From JAFEDN01 sp963844565 (GTDB taxonomy: Bacteria; Pseudomonadota; Gammaproteobacteria; Coxiellales; Coxiellaceae): 64,000 bases of DNA. The notes beneath the pieces were generated by a model. It saw only the letters and a program-made list of their open reading frames with translations, made no database searches and was not told the DNA's origin. How positions within the stretch are numbered: position 1 is the first letter of the stretch; the number at the start of each line of letters is the position of its first letter. The stretch spans positions 1,364,001 through 1,428,000 of the forward strand of contig CAWJON010000002.1 of assembly GCA_963844565.1 (NCBI GenBank), written 5' to 3'. This document shows, piece by piece, positions 27,568 to 36,240 of the stretch. Position numbers and translations under genes: made by a program.

Positions 27568-29263
27568 GGGGGACACTCTCTTGTAATACGTTTTCAAAGG
27601 TTGACGTTAATTTCAAATGCTCAATATTCACTGGTTCTTGATGACCGCTTTTTCTGTTTGTCGCAGCCAATAACCATTCTCGTAATTTTTCGACGCCGAC
27701 TCGTCGAGTAAAGTCTCCAAATCGTTCGGCGCCGCTATGGCGATGCGTTAAGTACAGTTGAAATAAGTTAAATAAAGTAGACGTCAATGCACTGACCGTC
27801 ACATCCATCAAGGCCAAGCCTATATGGCCGGCGCCCTCCAAACTGCCGCCAACATAAACAGTAAATCCTTCTTCACTACCTAATTCGCGCATTTCCTTCG
27901 TGCCTCGCAACCCGATATCGTTGACCCAATGATGTGCGCAGGAATTCGGGCAGCCATTCATGTTAATGGTCAGAGGTCCTAATTCCGCCCAAAAATCTTC
28001 TTTGTCGGCAAATGCTTCGATAATCTGTTTATAGCCGTTGGGCGTATCTGAAACGGCTAAATTACAGTATGTCGTGCCAACACAAGCCACAACATCCGGC
28101 AGTTGTTCCAAGCCTTTAAGACGATACCCTGCGTTTTTCAATGCCGCCAACAGCATCGGCACTTCGGCATCTGGCACGCCGCGAATCTGTAGATTTTGCC
28201 GCACTGTCAGCATGATCTCACCATTGCCGTATTGTTCCGCCAATGCAGCAAAAAAATGCGCTTCTTGACCGGAAATTTCCGAACGGCGAATCATAACCCG
28301 CACGACATTCAGTCCGGATTGCCGCTGCGGGATCACCGTTTCTCCCACAAAAGGAGCCGGTTGAATCTGTGGGGTTTCCTCTTCGGCAATTTCTATCTGT
28401 TCCCAGTCGGTCACACCGCGTTCCTGCATGATTTTTAAGAGTTGCACAGCAAACCCTCGTTGACCCAAGCGTTCGACTATATATTTTAAGCGTCCCAATT
28501 TACGCTTGTCACGGTTACCCAAGCGGTTGTGCGCCTCTACCGCGGCTCGCGTTACTTCCAAGACCAAAGGCTCGGGTACCCAGGAAAAAATTGCTTTGGC
28601 CAGAAAAGGACTTTGACCCAAGCCGCCGCCGGCGAAATACATCCAGCCAGTTTCTTCCACACCGTCGGCATTGCAACGCCGAGTCGGTGACCACGACTGG
28701 CAATTCATGAGCTGCAGACCGCAAGCCGACTGACAACCGCTCACAGAAATTTTATGCTTACGGGTTAAATTGCGCTGTTTTTCCAAAAATTCTGGGTCTT
28801 GATCAATCCAATTGATGATTTTGCGCGTATCAGCCAGTTCATAACGACACACGCCCTGTAAATGGCAAGTCGTCACATTGCGTACCACATCTCCACAACA
28901 ATTGGTTGTGTCAATATCGATATTTTGCAAAGCCGTAATGACGGGATGCAAATCTTCTTTGCGTAACCAATGAAACTGTAGTGTTTGGCGAGTAGTGATG
29001 CACATTTCGTTTTGAGCATATTGCTTCGCGATGTCGCCTAACTGATGGAGTTGAGAGGCTGTTAGCAATCCGCCCGGAATGCGGATTCGCATCATAAAAT
29101 AACCTTTTTGCAATTGATGATAAATCCCAGACCATTTAAACATACCGATTTCGTTAGTAGAAATATCTGTAAATGCCCGTTCGCCGATTTCACGAAAATC
29201 GAAATTGGGATTAATCGTTAATTTATCTTTTTCTATCGGCGTCAATTCTTTTTTAGCCACCAT
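27551..29263 (-). CDS. cysI: Sulfite reductase hemoprotein (siroheme/[4Fe-4S]), CysI-like
   Basis: Reduces sulfite to sulfide with six electrons. 570 aa from ATG 29263 (GAGG upstream, 10-nt overlap with cysG). Two NiR/SiR ferredoxin-like half-domains are visible. The siroheme/cluster cysteines occur as CVGTTYC and NGCPNSC near residues 420-475; in the first half NCCGDVVRN and VSGCQSACG mirror the fold. A ferredoxin-nitrite reductase has the same architecture, but the partners sat, cysH and cysG argue for sulfite. Confidence 0.85.
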   Translation of the reverse strand: MVAKKELTPIEKDKLTINPNFDFREIGERAFTDISTNEIGMFKWSGIYHQLQKGYFMMRIRIPGGLLTASQLHQLGDIAKQYAQNEMCITTRQTLQFHWLRKEDLHPVITALQNIDIDTTNCCGDVVRNVTTCHLQGVCRYELADTRKIINWIDQDPEFLEKQRNLTRKHKISVSGCQSACGLQLMNCQSWSPTRRCNADGVEETGWMYFAGGGLGQSPFLAKAIFSWVPEPLVLEVTRAAVEAHNRLGNRDKRKLGRLKYIVERLGQRGFAVQLLKIMQERGVTDWEQIEIAEEETPQIQPAPFVGETVIPQRQSGLNVVRVMIRRSEISGQEAHFFAALAEQYGNGEIMLTVRQNLQIRGVPDAEVPMLLAALKNAGYRLKGLEQLPDVVACVGTTYCNLAVSDTPNGYKQIIEAFADKEDFWAELGPLTINMNGCPNSCAHHWVNDIGLRGTKEMRELGSEEGFTVYVGGSLEGAGHIGLALMDVTVSALTSTLFNLFQLYLTHRHSGAERFGDFTRRVGVEKLREWLLAATNRKSGHQEPVNIEHLKLTSTFENVLQESVPHEQTV

Positions 29264-30647
29264 AAATGGGTTCCTCATTTTTCGAAGGGATTAAACGAAG
29301 TACAGAACCGACTAAAATCAGTCCCGGACCGTCAAAAGACATTCCGTCTATTTGCTTCGGCAGATCAGCCATAGCGCCCACAAATAGTTGCTGTTGCCTG
29401 CGTGTACCGTCCACTACCAAGGCCATGGGTGTGGTTTCCGGGAGTCCAGCAGCAATCAATTGCGCGGATATTTCTTTCACGGCCTTCACTCCCATATAAA
29501 AGACCAATGTCTTATCCTGATTAGCCGCTAAAGTACGCCAATCAATTCCTTGATCCCGGCAGCTATGCGCGGTCACCAAACAACAACCGTTGGCTAGGGA
29601 GCGATGTGTCAACGGAATTTTTATGGCGGCGGCACAACCTAAAGCGGCAGTAATGCCTGGAATGACTTCGTAGGGAATGCGATGTGCCGATAAAAATTCG
29701 ATTTCTTCACCCAAGCGTGAAAACAATGCCGGATCGCCGCCTTTCAAACGCACCACCTGAAGCCCTGCTTGCGCGTGCGACAACATCTGTTGATGAATGG
29801 CGGTCTGTTCGCAACTGTGGTGGCCGGAGCGTTTACCCACTGAAATTTTCTGCGCGTCTCGACGGATATATTCCAAAATTTCCGCAGAAACCAACTGATC
29901 GTATAACACTACGTCGGCATTTTGCAGAAGACGATGCGCTTTTAGGGTGAGTAGATCCGGGTCACCTGGACCCGCGCCCACAATAAACACTTTGCCCACC
30001 GGCGATGAACATTTTTCTATCGCTTGATTCAGTGCTTGGTTTATGATTTCCGGTTGAAGACTATCCGCAATCCGGCCCGCTAAAAACGCTTCAACTAATC
30101 CTTCGACAAACGTTTGCCGTTGATCACGTGTAGGAATGGCCGCTAACAATCGAGGACGACACTGGGCCAACAAACTGGCAAACATTCCCAGATTTGTCGG
30201 CAACTGTCTTTCGATCTGCGCTTTGATCAATCGCGCCAACACCGGCGACTGACCGCTGCTGCCGACGGCTACGGTGATGGGCGACCGATCAATTACTGCG
30301 GGGAATATGACCGAAGATTCGTGGCTATTATCCACTACATTCACCCAAACACCCTGGCGTTTCGCTTGAAAACTAATTTCGCGGTTGACTTCCGGTTGAT
30401 TGGTGGCGGCAATGACTAACACCGAATCCAAGATAAGAGCAGCATGCTCGGCAAATTCTCCCGCATGATACACGATCTCTTTTCGGTCTAACCGTTCCTG
30501 AAGAATAGAATGCAAACGCGGTGCAATCAGTATTACTTTGGCGCCTGCGCGCAATAACCATTCGCATTTGCGCGCTGCCACCTCTCCACCTCCGACAATC
30601 AAGCAGGGGCGATGACGAACATTAATCTGTAGAGGTAACCAATCCAT
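29253..30647 (-). CDS. cysG: Siroheme synthase (fused CysG)
   Basis: Trifunctional 464-aa enzyme making siroheme, the sulfite reductase cofactor. The N-terminal precorrin-2 dehydrogenase/ferrochelatase part has a Rossmann motif CLIVGGGEVAARK at residues 15-27 and the VVDNSHESSVIFPAVIDR segment. The C-terminal uroporphyrinogen-III methyltransferase has VGAGPGDPDLLTLKAHRLL and VRLKGGDPALFSRLGEE, then GCCLVTAHSCR. It starts 4 nt after the sat stop and overlaps the reductase gene, so it belongs to the operon. Confidence 0.95.
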   Translation of the reverse strand: MDWLPLQINVRHRPCLIVGGGEVAARKCEWLLRAGAKVILIAPRLHSILQERLDRKEIVYHAGEFAEHAALILDSVLVIAATNQPEVNREISFQAKRQGVWVNVVDNSHESSVIFPAVIDRSPITVAVGSSGQSPVLARLIKAQIERQLPTNLGMFASLLAQCRPRLLAAIPTRDQRQTFVEGLVEAFLAGRIADSLQPEIINQALNQAIEKCSSPVGKVFIVGAGPGDPDLLTLKAHRLLQNADVVLYDQLVSAEILEYIRRDAQKISVGKRSGHHSCEQTAIHQQMLSHAQAGLQVVRLKGGDPALFSRLGEEIEFLSAHRIPYEVIPGITAALGCAAAIKIPLTHRSLANGCCLVTAHSCRDQGIDWRTLAANQDKTLVFYMGVKAVKEISAQLIAAGLPETTPMALVVDGTRRQQQLFVGAMADLPKQIDGMSFDGPGLILVGSVLRLIPSKNEEPIYGG

Positions 30648-30651
30648 TGTT

Positions 30652-31842
30652 TTACACCAAATCCAATGTGGCGCTATCCTGACGATAGGCTGTTTTTAAT
30701 TCTTCAATCACTTCCGGATAAGAAAACCAGGAGGGAATATCCAGACCCTCTTTCAAGCGATGACGCAATTCAGTTCCGGAAATACTCATGACTTCTTCGT
30801 TAGCGCTCACGGCATCCCGAGGCTGATATTGACCGGTTTTTTTCACATAGACCATTTCCTTAAAGGGAATCATGCTGATTTCTAATTCCGGTTGATATTG
30901 CGCAAATAACTCCTGCGCGGCATACGGAGCATAAAAATCCTTACCCTGACTATCTTTCCCCGGACCCGCATGATCGCGGCCAACAATAAAATGAGTACAA
31001 CCGTAATTTTTACGAATAATGCCATGCCACAACGCTTCTCGTGGACCGGCCATGCGCATGGCGATCGGCAATACACTAAGTTGCACACTATTTTTAGGGT
31101 AATAAGGGAGAATACGCTGATAGCAGCGTAACCGCGTTATATAGTTAATGTCTCCCGGTTTGGTCATCCCAACCACGGGATGAATGAGTACATGACCACC
31201 TGCTTGTTTTGCTGCCAATAAAGTTAACTCAATATGCGCGCGGTGCATCGGATTACGCGTTTGAAAAGCAACTACCGTGCGCCAATTTTTCTGCTCGAAG
31301 GTTTGGCGTAAAGCACGCGGCGAATAACGCAGTTCGATAAAATCAGTGTGATGAGGTAGAGCGACTCCCACGATTCGGCCACCCAAATAAGTATCGCCAG
31401 TTTGTCGCATTAACCGGTTTACACCAGGGTGTTCCAGTTGCGTGGTGCCAAATACGGCTTGTGCTTCTTCCAATTTATTCGGTTTCCATCGATCAGTCAC
31501 TTCCATAAGCGCCAGCAGCCGTTGAGATTCAGCCTGTAAGGCAATGGTCTGCCCCAGCGTGATACGTTTCGCCGTTTGAGAAGACACATCCAGGTTAATG
31601 GGGATCGGCCACAGCACACCGTTATGTAAGTGCAGATTTTTTATGACTGATTCATAATCTTGTTCAGTCATGAAACCATTCAGTGGAGAAAATCCGCCAT
31701 TGAGTAACAATTCTAAATCACAGAGTTGACGGGGCGATAAGGTAATGGATTCTTGAGAACGGGCATTGCGTTGCAAGTCGTCAATGTAATCAGCATGCAT
31801 CAGCAATTCTTGTAATTTACCTCCGTGAGGCGTTAAGCTCAT
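30652..31842 (-). CDS. sat: ATP sulfurylase, homo-oligomeric Sat type
   Basis: Activates sulfate to adenosine 5'-phosphosulfate. 396 aa with a PUA-like N-terminal domain (LNGGFSPLNGFM) and a nucleotidyltransferase domain with FQTRNPMHRAHIEL (HxxH active site) and GRDHAGPGKDSQGKDFY. This is the single-subunit enzyme, not the CysDN pair usual in gammaproteobacteria. AAAGGAG precedes ATG 31842, which overlaps the cysH stop (ATGA). No cysC kinase is present in the operon. Confidence 0.95.
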   Translation of the reverse strand: MSLTPHGGKLQELLMHADYIDDLQRNARSQESITLSPRQLCDLELLLNGGFSPLNGFMTEQDYESVIKNLHLHNGVLWPIPINLDVSSQTAKRITLGQTIALQAESQRLLALMEVTDRWKPNKLEEAQAVFGTTQLEHPGVNRLMRQTGDTYLGGRIVGVALPHHTDFIELRYSPRALRQTFEQKNWRTVVAFQTRNPMHRAHIELTLLAAKQAGGHVLIHPVVGMTKPGDINYITRLRCYQRILPYYPKNSVQLSVLPIAMRMAGPREALWHGIIRKNYGCTHFIVGRDHAGPGKDSQGKDFYAPYAAQELFAQYQPELEISMIPFKEMVYVKKTGQYQPRDAVSANEEVMSISGTELRHRLKEGLDIPSWFSYPEVIEELKTAYRQDSATLDLV

Positions 31843-32573
31843 GTCGTTACTCCTTTCAATTGACTGTTATGCAGACCGCATTCTTTCGCAGTAGCGGATT
31901 CCCACCACCAACGGCCTTCTCGTTCATGTTGTCCCGGCAAAACCGGTCTGGTACAGGGTGCGCACCCAATGCTCAGAAAACCTTGGGTGTGCAGTTCGTT
32001 AAAAGGGATTTGACGACTGCGGATATAATCCCACACTTGCGCTGAAGTCCATAACGCCAATGGGTTCCATTTCACCAGGGGATGAGTTTCCGTAGAAAAT
32101 TGTGGGTCGCGTTCAATAACCTCAACTTGCGAACGAGTCCCTGGACTTTGGTCACGGCGCTGGCCGGTGATCCATGCATCCAGAGTCTGGAGTTTTCGCC
32201 GTAGCGGTTGGACTTTGCGAATTTGACAGCATTCCCCGTGTCCATCTTGATAAAAACTAAACAACCCTTTATCACGTACGAACGTTTCAACGGCTTGATA
32301 ATCAGGATATAGAATGTCCAATGAAATTGAATAATGCGTGCGCACTTTATCGATAAACTCATAGGTCTGTGGGTGTAAGCGGCCTGTATCTAAACTAAAC
32401 ACCGCGATATCCGGACGAATTTGTATTGCCATATCAATTAACACCACGTCTTCTGCGCCGCTAAAAGAAATCGCGATACGTTCATTGGTCTGCAGAGCAA
32501 GGTGTATAATTTCCATCGGATCTTTCTTTTGCCAAGTCTCTGCTAATTGCTTGATTCCCATTAATGTCAGCAT
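31839..32573 (-). CDS. cysH: Adenylylsulfate (APS) reductase, [4Fe-4S] type CysH
   Basis: 244 aa from ATG 32573 (AAAGGAG upstream). It reduces activated sulfate to sulfite using thioredoxin. The SGAEDVVLIDMA pyrophosphate-binding loop is at the N-terminus. The paired-cysteine motifs ECCQIRKVQPL and CAPCTRPV mark the iron-sulfur cluster of plant/bacterial APS reductases; PAPS reductases lack them. The catalytic Cys lies in the ECGLHNSQ tail. This agrees with the missing APS kinase gene. Confidence 0.93.
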   Translation of the reverse strand: MLTLMGIKQLAETWQKKDPMEIIHLALQTNERIAISFSGAEDVVLIDMAIQIRPDIAVFSLDTGRLHPQTYEFIDKVRTHYSISLDILYPDYQAVETFVRDKGLFSFYQDGHGECCQIRKVQPLRRKLQTLDAWITGQRRDQSPGTRSQVEVIERDPQFSTETHPLVKWNPLALWTSAQVWDYIRSRQIPFNELHTQGFLSIGCAPCTRPVLPGQHEREGRWWWESATAKECGLHNSQLKGVTT

Positions 32574-32589
32574 ATTATAGATCTCCTTT

Positions 32590-33369
32590 TTATTTGAAAG
32601 GCTGTAGTAAGTGAAACCCCAGTACACACAATACCAATGCCAAACTGTATTGCAGCCATTTTTCTGGGATACGCTGTGTAATTATCGTCGCTAAAAACGC
32701 TGTAGGCACTGAACCAGCCAACAACGCTCCTAATATCGGGAAATTGACATCACCCATCGTGAGATGGCCTATGCCGGCAATCAAGGTAATCGGCACGCCT
32801 TGTGCCAAATCTGTACCAATAATTTCTAAAGAGGATAACCATGGATACAACATTAAAATTAACAGAACTCCAATCGTCCCAGCACCAACGGAACTCAAGG
32901 TAATGCTCAATCCCAATAATCCTCCAGAAAAAACTGTCAACGCGGGATTGTATTTGCGAAAAATCAATTCATTTTTTTTAATAAGACCAACAAGCTTTTT
33001 TTTAGTAATCATTAAAATTGCGGATACAAAGAGCATAACACCGAGAACATGCTCAATAATTGTATTAGTACTATGATAGGGTAGGTAATGCAAAACAACT
33101 GTCGCCGCCACAGTAATGGGTACTGCACCGAGACAGAGCAATTTAACTGCGCGCCAATGAATAACGCCTAAGCGGCCATAGCGCCAAATGTACAAACTTT
33201 TACTTGCAGAAGCATAGAGCAGGTCTGTACCTACAGCCATGGCTGGGCTCTGCCCGCATAGAATTAACAAAGGAGTCATCACGGATCCGCCACCACATCC
33301 CGTCATTCCCACTAGGAGTGTGCACACCGCGCCGACGAGGGCGTAACTGAAATAAGTTTCTAAGAGCAT
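32590..33369 (-). CDS. TSUP (TauE/SafE, DUF81) membrane permease
   Basis: 259 aa with about eight hydrophobic segments. The first is followed by GMTGCGGGSVMTPLL, the glycine-rich motif of TSUP repeat 1; the related segment in repeat 2 is SSVGAGTIGVLLI. TSUP proteins move sulfite, sulfate, thiosulfate or organosulfonates. As first gene of the sulfate reduction operon, 16 nt before cysH, it is most simply a sulfate uptake or sulfite release system. AAAAGGA precedes ATG 33369. Its base composition is closer to the host's than that of the genes below it. Confidence 0.85.
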   Translation of the reverse strand: MLLETYFSYALVGAVCTLLVGMTGCGGGSVMTPLLILCGQSPAMAVGTDLLYASASKSLYIWRYGRLGVIHWRAVKLLCLGAVPITVAATVVLHYLPYHSTNTIIEHVLGVMLFVSAILMITKKKLVGLIKKNELIFRKYNPALTVFSGGLLGLSITLSSVGAGTIGVLLILMLYPWLSSLEIIGTDLAQGVPITLIAGIGHLTMGDVNFPILGALLAGSVPTAFLATIITQRIPEKWLQYSLALVLCVLGFHLLQPFK

Positions 33370-33441
33370 TGCAAATCCTTTTGCTAAAAATTTTTTTCTT
33401 TATCTTTTTCCGCTTCACTGCGATGGAACAAAACAGTCGGT

Positions 33442-33470
33442 TATTCTCAAAGAAACAAACGCATTAGTCA
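33442..33470 (-). promoter_or_regulatory. Candidate promoter of the sulfate reduction operon
   Basis: On the minus strand, -35 TTGACT (33470-33465), a 17-nt spacer and -10 GAGAAT (33447-33442), about 75 nt upstream of the TSUP start. The -35 is good and the -10 weak, as expected for a regulated promoter. The -35 box lies 13 bp from the edge of the hemW fragment. Confidence 0.4.
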
Positions 33471-33483
33471 AGTAAAATTAAAG

Positions 33484-33988
33484 TGATGATTTACTTTGGG
33501 ATATTCAACAAGCTGGGGAAAGCTGTTTGGCTGCCGCTGGTTTTAAACAATATGAAATTTCCGCCTACTGTCGCGAAGACAATTATTCCAGACACAATAT
33601 GAACTATTGGCAATTTGGAGACTATATCGGAATTGGTGCAGGCGCTCACAGTAAGATTACTTTGGAAGATGGCGCCATCTTTCGTTTTTGGAAAGTAAAA
33701 AATCCAAAAGATTATTTATCACCCACCGGTTCATTGATTGCTGGAAAGCGTCAAATTACGCATTCTGAATTGCCATTAGAATACATGATGAATGCCATGC
33801 GGCTTTACCAAGACATTGCATTGTCATCTTTTTATGAACGGACTGGCTTGACATGGCAAGATATCGAAAAACCGCTTAATCAAGCTGAACAAAATGGTTT
33901 TGTGGAAATTAAAAACCAGACTATTAGTGTAACCGGTTTAGGAAAAAGATTTTTAAATGATTTACTGGCCTTATTTATGCCTCAGTAG
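33484..33988 (+). pseudogene. 3' fragment of hemW (partial duplicate)
   Basis: Encodes the last part of the HemN_C region of HemW in an open frame ending at TAG 33988, without the radical-SAM half and without a start of its own. Compared with 22490-22987 there is no indel. About 25 nucleotide differences are visible, mostly silent; three or so change amino acids (Ser to Gly, Trp to Phe, Ser to Asn). The mostly synonymous divergence means both copies were diverging as functional genes, so the fragment is either a recent truncation or comes from another strain's allele. Confidence 0.9.
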
Positions 33989-34052
33989 TTTTTGTAATTA
34001 TTCACGTGTTGAATAGACACACGTAAAAATCCCAATCTCAATGACAAAATAA

Positions 34053-35681
34053 TTACATTACCAGGCAACTGCCATTTGTAGGTGTTAAATCAGTCCCTAA
34101 TGCTGCTCTTTTCTTTTTTAATGATAACGTGCGGGAAGCAGCGCCAAAAGTCGTGCCGGAATAGCTGGTTAAAGCCGATCCCGCCGAAGGAGGCTCCTCT
34201 AATCTTTTTAAACGACTGCTAACATCATCAACATATTGCCGCCGATTAAGCTGTTTATAAATCGTTAATGCTTTTTGCAGATACTGCCGCGCCAGGCTTT
34301 TATCCCGCAGGCAATATTGATAAAGCGCACCCAAGTTGCAATAAACCATCGCCACATCCGGGTGCACTTCGCTAAACACTTTTAATTGAATCACCAGGGC
34401 TTTTTTGTAATAATCCAGCGCCGATTCCACTTCACCTAGGCTTATATGCGCATATCCTAAATCGCAGTGGATAACAGCCACAGATGGGTGGGCTTCGTCC
34501 GACAGTTGTAATTGAATCAGCAAGGCTTTTTCGTAGTAACCCAGTGCCGCTTTCGCTTCATCTAAATCAAGGTGAGCTCTCCCTAAATGGCTATAGCTGA
34601 GGACCACATCCGAGTGCACTTCCCCAAACACTTTTAATTGAATCGCCAAGGCTTTTTTGTAGTAACCCAGTGCCGATTTCACTTCACCTAAGCTAAGATG
34701 CGCATCTCCTAAATTGTTGTAGCTGGTGGCCACAGCCGGGTGCACTTCGCCAAACACTTCTAATTGAATCGCCAGGGCTTTTTCGTAGTAACCCAGTGCT
34801 GCTTTCGCTTCATCTAACTCAAAATGCGCGAACCCTAAATTGTTGTAGCTGAGGGCCACAGCCGGGTGCGCTTCGCCATACACTTCTAATCGAATTGCCA
34901 AGACTTTTTCATGACAACCCACCGCCTCTTTCACTTTTCCTAAAGCGCTATACCCTCCTCCTAAGCTACAGTAAATGTCGGCCACTAACGGGTTCGTATC
35001 GCCATATATCTCTAATTCAATTTTCAGAGCTTTTTTATAGTAACTCAACGCCTTTTTTGCTTCACCTAAATCACCATACACCGCCCCCAAGTTGTTGTAG
35101 CTCCTGGCCACAGTCGTATGCGCACTACCATACACTTTTAAATAAATCGTCAAGGCTTTTTTGAAATAGCCCAATGCCTCTTTCGCTTCGCCCAAGGCAT
35201 TATGGCTAACGCCTAAATTGTTGTAACTGGTAGCCACTGACACGCTACATACTGCTCTTAAATCGTCGCAGCTGGTGGCCATGTCCGAGTGAGCATCATT
35301 ACACTCCTTTAAGTTAATAGCCAAGGCTTTTTCATGGTAAATTAGCGCCGATTTCTCATCGCCCAAGTCACTATGCGCGACTCCTAAATTGTTGTAGCTC
35401 CCGGCCACATCTCGGTGTGTATCGCCACACACTTTTAATTGAATCGCCAAGGCTTTTTCGTGACAACCCAACGCCGCTTTCGCTTCGCCCAATACCTTTA
35501 AAAATAAATCACCCAGAACGAAGAATAATTTTGCCTGGCACGCGCCCGACGAGTCTTTATCTCCTGGTTCCAACTGGACGATAGGTGCTAAAAAATCAGT
35601 GACCACTTCCAAATGCGCTTGCAGCGCGCGCGCCTTGGCATAATCCTCAATTTGTTCTTCAAAGGGATAAACTTTAACCAA
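34053..35681 (-). CDS. Kinesin-light-chain-type TPR protein ending in a CaaX-like CLVM, 5' end truncated
   Basis: 542 codons from a TTG at 35681. About nine 42-residue TPR_12/KLC repeats fill residues 60-490, built on VATSYNNLGxAHxxLGE and ALGYYEKALAIQLKVFGE; some are near-identical, so the array has expanded recently. The tail is basic (LKKKRAAL) and ends GSCLVM, a fit to the eukaryotic prenylation signal C-aliphatic-aliphatic-M. The frame stays open upstream (TKERWTRRLRPLAQ) to a TGA at 35732 inside the IS end, so the original N-terminus is lost and expression is uncertain. The repeats and CaaX box suggest a secreted effector prenylated in the host (inference; Legionella AnkB is the precedent). 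Confidence 0.75.
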   Translation of the reverse strand: MVKVYPFEEQIEDYAKARALQAHLEVVTDFLAPIVQLEPGDKDSSGACQAKLFFVLGDLFLKVLGEAKAALGCHEKALAIQLKVCGDTHRDVAGSYNNLGVAHSDLGDEKSALIYHEKALAINLKECNDAHSDMATSCDDLRAVCSVSVATSYNNLGVSHNALGEAKEALGYFKKALTIYLKVYGSAHTTVARSYNNLGAVYGDLGEAKKALSYYKKALKIELEIYGDTNPLVADIYCSLGGGYSALGKVKEAVGCHEKVLAIRLEVYGEAHPAVALSYNNLGFAHFELDEAKAALGYYEKALAIQLEVFGEVHPAVATSYNNLGDAHLSLGEVKSALGYYKKALAIQLKVFGEVHSDVVLSYSHLGRAHLDLDEAKAALGYYEKALLIQLQLSDEAHPSVAVIHCDLGYAHISLGEVESALDYYKKALVIQLKVFSEVHPDVAMVYCNLGALYQYCLRDKSLARQYLQKALTIYKQLNRRQYVDDVSSRLKRLEEPPSAGSALTSYSGTTFGAASRTLSLKKKRAALGTDLTPTNGSCLVM

Positions 35682-35727
35682 CGCCTGAGCCAGCGGTCTT
35701 AATCGCCGAGTCCAGCGCTCTTTGGTA

Positions 35728-36234
35728 TGTCAACAGTTTTCCGGACACTCCCATTAGGCAGCTAGATGTTGCCGCTCGTACTCCGCTGGTGATAAGTAAT
35801 CATTAGCAGAGTGTATTCTTATCCGATTATAAAAAATCTCGATATACTCAAAAATAGCTTGCCTGGCTTCCTCCCTGTTTTGATTAGCCTGATTCAATTT
35901 AAATTGCCTTCCCAATAAATGGGGCGCAACGGGTCGCACAATTGCTGACTATCTTGGTGCCGACACGAAGAAAATGAGGATTTCTGCCAATCATAATAAC
36001 TACTTCGGTTGACTTTCAGTAGTTGACACATCAGGCGAATAGTAAACTCCCATTAACGTGCTTTGCTTTAGCCCCAAATCCCGCGCAATCTGCGCTATCG
36101 ATTGATCGGAATCCACCGCCAGTTTAACGGAAGATTCCTTAAATTCAGTTGTATATGTTTTGGCTTTTTGTTGTCTCATAAATACACTTCTCCTCTCACA
36201 CATTTTAATCTATGTGTCCGGTTTAGTGTAGCCA
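35728..36234 (-). mobile_element. IS3-family insertion sequence remnant, internally deleted
   Basis: 507 bp, much less than the usual 1.2-1.3 kb. The ends are imperfect inverted repeats (TGTCAACAGTTTTCCGGACAC at the left; TGGCTACACTAAACCGGACAC at the right on the minus strand). Inside, on the minus strand: the first 35 or so codons of orfA from ATG 36179 (HTH part ESSVKLAVDSDQSIAQIARD), then a joined orfB fragment with MCQLLKVNRSSYYDW, and in another frame the orfB C-terminus (FYNRIRIHSANDYLSPAEYE, ending near 35754). The catalytic DDE core is missing, so it is dead. No target-site duplication is evident. Confidence 0.85.
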
Positions 36235-36240
36235 TACCAC

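Noticed and set aside
27551..29263. Nitrite reductase interpretation of the hemoprotein
   Set aside because: The fold is shared, but sat, cysH and cysG are in the same operon and no nitrate genes are near.
34895..35164. Plus-strand open frame in the TPR gene
   Set aside because: Arises from the periodic composition of the TPR repeats in antisense; no ribosome site.
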